From Paenibacillus marchantiae (GTDB lineage: Bacteria; Bacillota; Bacilli; Paenibacillales; Paenibacillaceae): 64,000 nt of DNA. The stretch is from NCBI RefSeq assembly GCF_028771845.1, contig NZ_CP118270.1:4650001-4714000 (forward strand). The letters run 5' to 3'. This document shows positions 62,385 through 64,000 of the stretch, piece after piece (positions within the stretch are counted from its first letter, which is position 1; every line of letters begins with the position of its first letter). The position numbers were made by a program, and so were the translations under genes. The notes under the pieces are model-generated. The model had not been told where the DNA came from, made no database searches, and saw nothing but the letters and a program-made list of their open reading frames with translations.

Positions 62385-62404
62385 GTTCGTATGTTTAAAC
62401 GAAT
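62385..62404. promoter_or_regulatory. ArsR-type operator candidate, copy 2
   Basis: TTCG-TATGTTTAAA-CGAA, containing the same ATGTTTAAAC, 31 bases before the aldehyde dehydrogenase ATG. Confidence 0.5.
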
Positions 62405-62434
62405 CATCATTAACTCGAAGAGGAGTTGTATTAT

Positions 62435-63835
62435 ATGAGTGTCATGCAGGAATTAAGCGCACATGAAGTCGAAGAAATTTTACAGCAGCAACGGCAGTTT
62501 TTTCGCTCAGGGGCTACTCGTTCGGCCGAGTCTCGCATTACACATTTAACCCGGTTGAAACAGGCGATTCAGAAGTATGAGTCCCGTCTTACTGAGGCGC
62601 TCTATCAGGATTTGGGCAAGAGTGAGTTCGAATCGTATACTACAGAGATTGGATTCATGCTGGATAGTATCACGCACACCATTCGGCAAGTGAAGAAATG
62701 GGTCAAGCCGGTCAAAGTCAAAACCCAATTCACGCTGATCGGGTCGAAAAGTTATATCATTCCTGAGCCTTATGGTGCGGTATTGATTATTGGACCTTTT
62801 AACTATCCATTCCAGCTGTTAATTGAACCCCTGGTTGGTGCGTTGGCAGCAGGCAATACGGCAGTCCTCAAAGCATCAGAGAACACACCAGCCGTCTCAG
62901 CTGTTATTCGCGAGATGATTAGCTCGGTATTCGAACCAGCATACGTTCACGTGGTCGAAGGAGCCAAAGACACCACCACGGCGCTTATTAATTCGCCTTT
63001 TGACTATATCTTTTTTACAGGAAGTGTACCCGTTGGCAAAATTGTCATGGAGGCCGCTGCCAAAAATCTCGTTCCAGTGACGCTGGAGCTTGGCGGTAAA
63101 AGTCCAGTCATCGTGGATAAGCATGCAGATATCAAAGTGGCTGCACAGCGTATTATATGGGGGAAACTGCTCAATACGGGTCAGACCTGCATCGCTCCGG
63201 ATTATCTTCTTGTGCATGAACAGGTGAAAGATTCGTTGATCTCCGAAATGAAAGCAGCAGTGGAAATGTTCTTTGGCACAGATATTCAGCATAATCGAGA
63301 TTATGGGCGAATCGTCAACAAGGCGCATTTCAAACGTCTCACTACCCTTATTGAACGCGATCAAGCCCTCGTCATCTATGGTGGTCAATCCGATGAGGAA
63401 GACCGCTTTATTGAACCGACATTTATTGATGCTGAATCGTGGGAAGCGGCAACGATGGAAGACGAAATTTTTGGTCCGATTCTGCCGATTATCAGTTATT
63501 CCTATATTGATGAGGCGATTGCAGGAATTGAGAAGCGGCCGAAACCGCTGGCGCTATATCTCTTTACATCAGATACACAACTACAAGATAAAGTGATGCG
63601 CGAGGTTTCTTTTGGGGGAGGATGCATTAACGATACGATTACCCATGTAGCCAACCCACGTCTGCCTTTTGGAGGGGTAGGACATTCCGGTCTTGGTTCA
63701 TATCACGGGCGTTATAGCCTGGAGACCTTCTCTCATATGAAAAGTGTGCTCAAAAAGAGCACCAGATTGAACTTGTCGATTTTATATCCGCCATACGATA
63801 ACAAGCTGAAGACGATTAAACGTCTTTTGAAATAA
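62435..63835 (+). CDS. class 3-type aldehyde dehydrogenase
   Basis: A 466-residue ALDH of the short class 3 (YwdH-like) type. GPFNYPFQLLIEPL has N124, KASENTP has K146, LELGGKSPV has E218 as general base, and GQTCIAPDY has C252 as nucleophile. The C-terminal LPFGGVGHSGLGSYHG is typical. It oxidises medium or long aliphatic aldehydes. GAGGAG lies about 10 bases before ATG 62435; the upstream TTG is not needed. It is likely controlled by the ArsR protein next to it. Confidence 0.92.
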   Translation: MSVMQELSAHEVEEILQQQRQFFRSGATRSAESRITHLTRLKQAIQKYESRLTEALYQDLGKSEFESYTTEIGFMLDSITHTIRQVKKWVKPVKVKTQFTLIGSKSYIIPEPYGAVLIIGPFNYPFQLLIEPLVGALAAGNTAVLKASENTPAVSAVIREMISSVFEPAYVHVVEGAKDTTTALINSPFDYIFFTGSVPVGKIVMEAAAKNLVPVTLELGGKSPVIVDKHADIKVAAQRIIWGKLLNTGQTCIAPDYLLVHEQVKDSLISEMKAAVEMFFGTDIQHNRDYGRIVNKAHFKRLTTLIERDQALVIYGGQSDEEDRFIEPTFIDAESWEAATMEDEIFGPILPIISYSYIDEAIAGIEKRPKPLALYLFTSDTQLQDKVMREVSFGGGCINDTITHVANPRLPFGGVGHSGLGSYHGRYSLETFSHMKSVLKKSTRLNLSILYPPYDNKLKTIKRLLK

Positions 63836-63878
63836 AAGAGAACCGGCGTTTAATCATATACAACGTAGAGGCCATACT

Positions 63879-63909
63879 GGAATGATCTTCAATGGATGAA
63901 GCTCATTCC
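63879..63909. other. hairpin at the end of the AraC gene
   Basis: GGAATGATCTTCA / TGAAGCTCATTCC stem with one mismatch and a 5-base loop; no T-run on either side. It overlaps the stop of the minus-strand regulator. Confidence 0.4.
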
Positions 63910-64000
63910 GGAACAGGCTGTTCCTGTCTGTAGCGTGTGGGTGATATCCCTGACCAGCGCTTGAATTGACGACTGAAATGGGCAATATCCTTGTAACCTA
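63903..64000 (-). CDS. AraC-family regulator, C-terminal end only
   Basis: The last 31 codons of a minus-strand gene that enters from beyond the window. They read GYKDIAHFSRQFKRWSGISP and then TRYRQEQPVPE before the stop, which is the second helix-turn-helix of AraC/XylS proteins. The target cannot be told. Confidence 0.85.
   Translation of the reverse strand, partial: GYKDIAHFSRQFKRWSGISPTRYRQEQPVPE

Noticed and set aside
1..64000. CRISPR arrays, tRNA, rRNA, transposase or phage genes
   Set aside because: None was seen on either strand on reading; short direct repeats found are only in pairs.

Overview
The window looks like chromosome from a Paenibacillus-type member of the Bacillota. The grounds are Gram-positive ribosome binding sites (AAGGAGG-like), TTG and GTG starts, sigma-A promoters, lipoprotein signal peptides, and gene sets that match Bacillus subtilis families (puc, deo, yciC/adc, uxuA, adaA). 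Genus is an inference from protein style and moderate base composition. No rRNA, tRNA, CRISPR array, insertion sequence or phage gene is visible.

Layout. (1) 1-8130: a purine-catabolism block with a gamma-glutamyltransferase 3' end, a guanine-deaminase-like amidohydrolase, XdhC (pucA), a MobA-like cytidylyltransferase (pucB), a terminator, then the three xanthine dehydrogenase subunits (pucCDE). (2) 8130-9990: an A+T-rich insert with a secreted protein and a small lipoprotein, ending in a broken second copy of pucE. (3) 10171-14051: a WYL regulator, a DinB-EVE gene pair, a long intergenic region and glpX. (4) 14234-18740: a LacI-type regulator with two Gfo/Idh/MocA oxidoreductases and a ThuA-like protein. 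(5) 18756-23131: an adaA plus SPL-like radical SAM operon on the minus strand, then single metabolic genes. (6) 23190-28770: a divergent LacI regulator and a fucose-type operon (isomerase, kinase, aldolase) with promoter, operator and cre visible. (7) 28830-40358: a regulator with an NrpR-like helix-turn-helix and an FCD domain, followed by hyuA-hyuB, a polyamine-type ABC importer, an M24 peptidase and an MFS transporter. (8) 40457-48839: a small unknown gene, azoR, and a full nucleoside-salvage set deoR-deoC-nupC-deoB-deoD-pdp. (9) 48842-56288: a zinc-homeostasis region with a YcgQ/YcgR-like pair, a COG0523 GTPase, an L33 lacking one CxxC pair, and adcCBA, with three Zur-box-like palindromes. 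(10) 56337-64000: an unknown gene behind a structured leader, an M50-like protease, DUF4363/DUF421 membrane proteins, a mannonate-pathway operon under a GntR regulator, an ArsR-type regulator with an aldehyde dehydrogenase, and the 3' end of an AraC regulator.

The window is mostly nutrient acquisition and salvage: purines, deoxynucleosides, fucose-type sugars, hexuronates, possible keto-disaccharides and possible cyclic amides, each with a local regulator. The points most worth a second look are the adaA/radical-SAM pair, the pucE remnant bounding the A+T-rich insert, the hyuAB/M24/ABC operon with its unusual regulator, the zinc regulon with a cysteine-poor L33, and the structured leader at 56372-56490.
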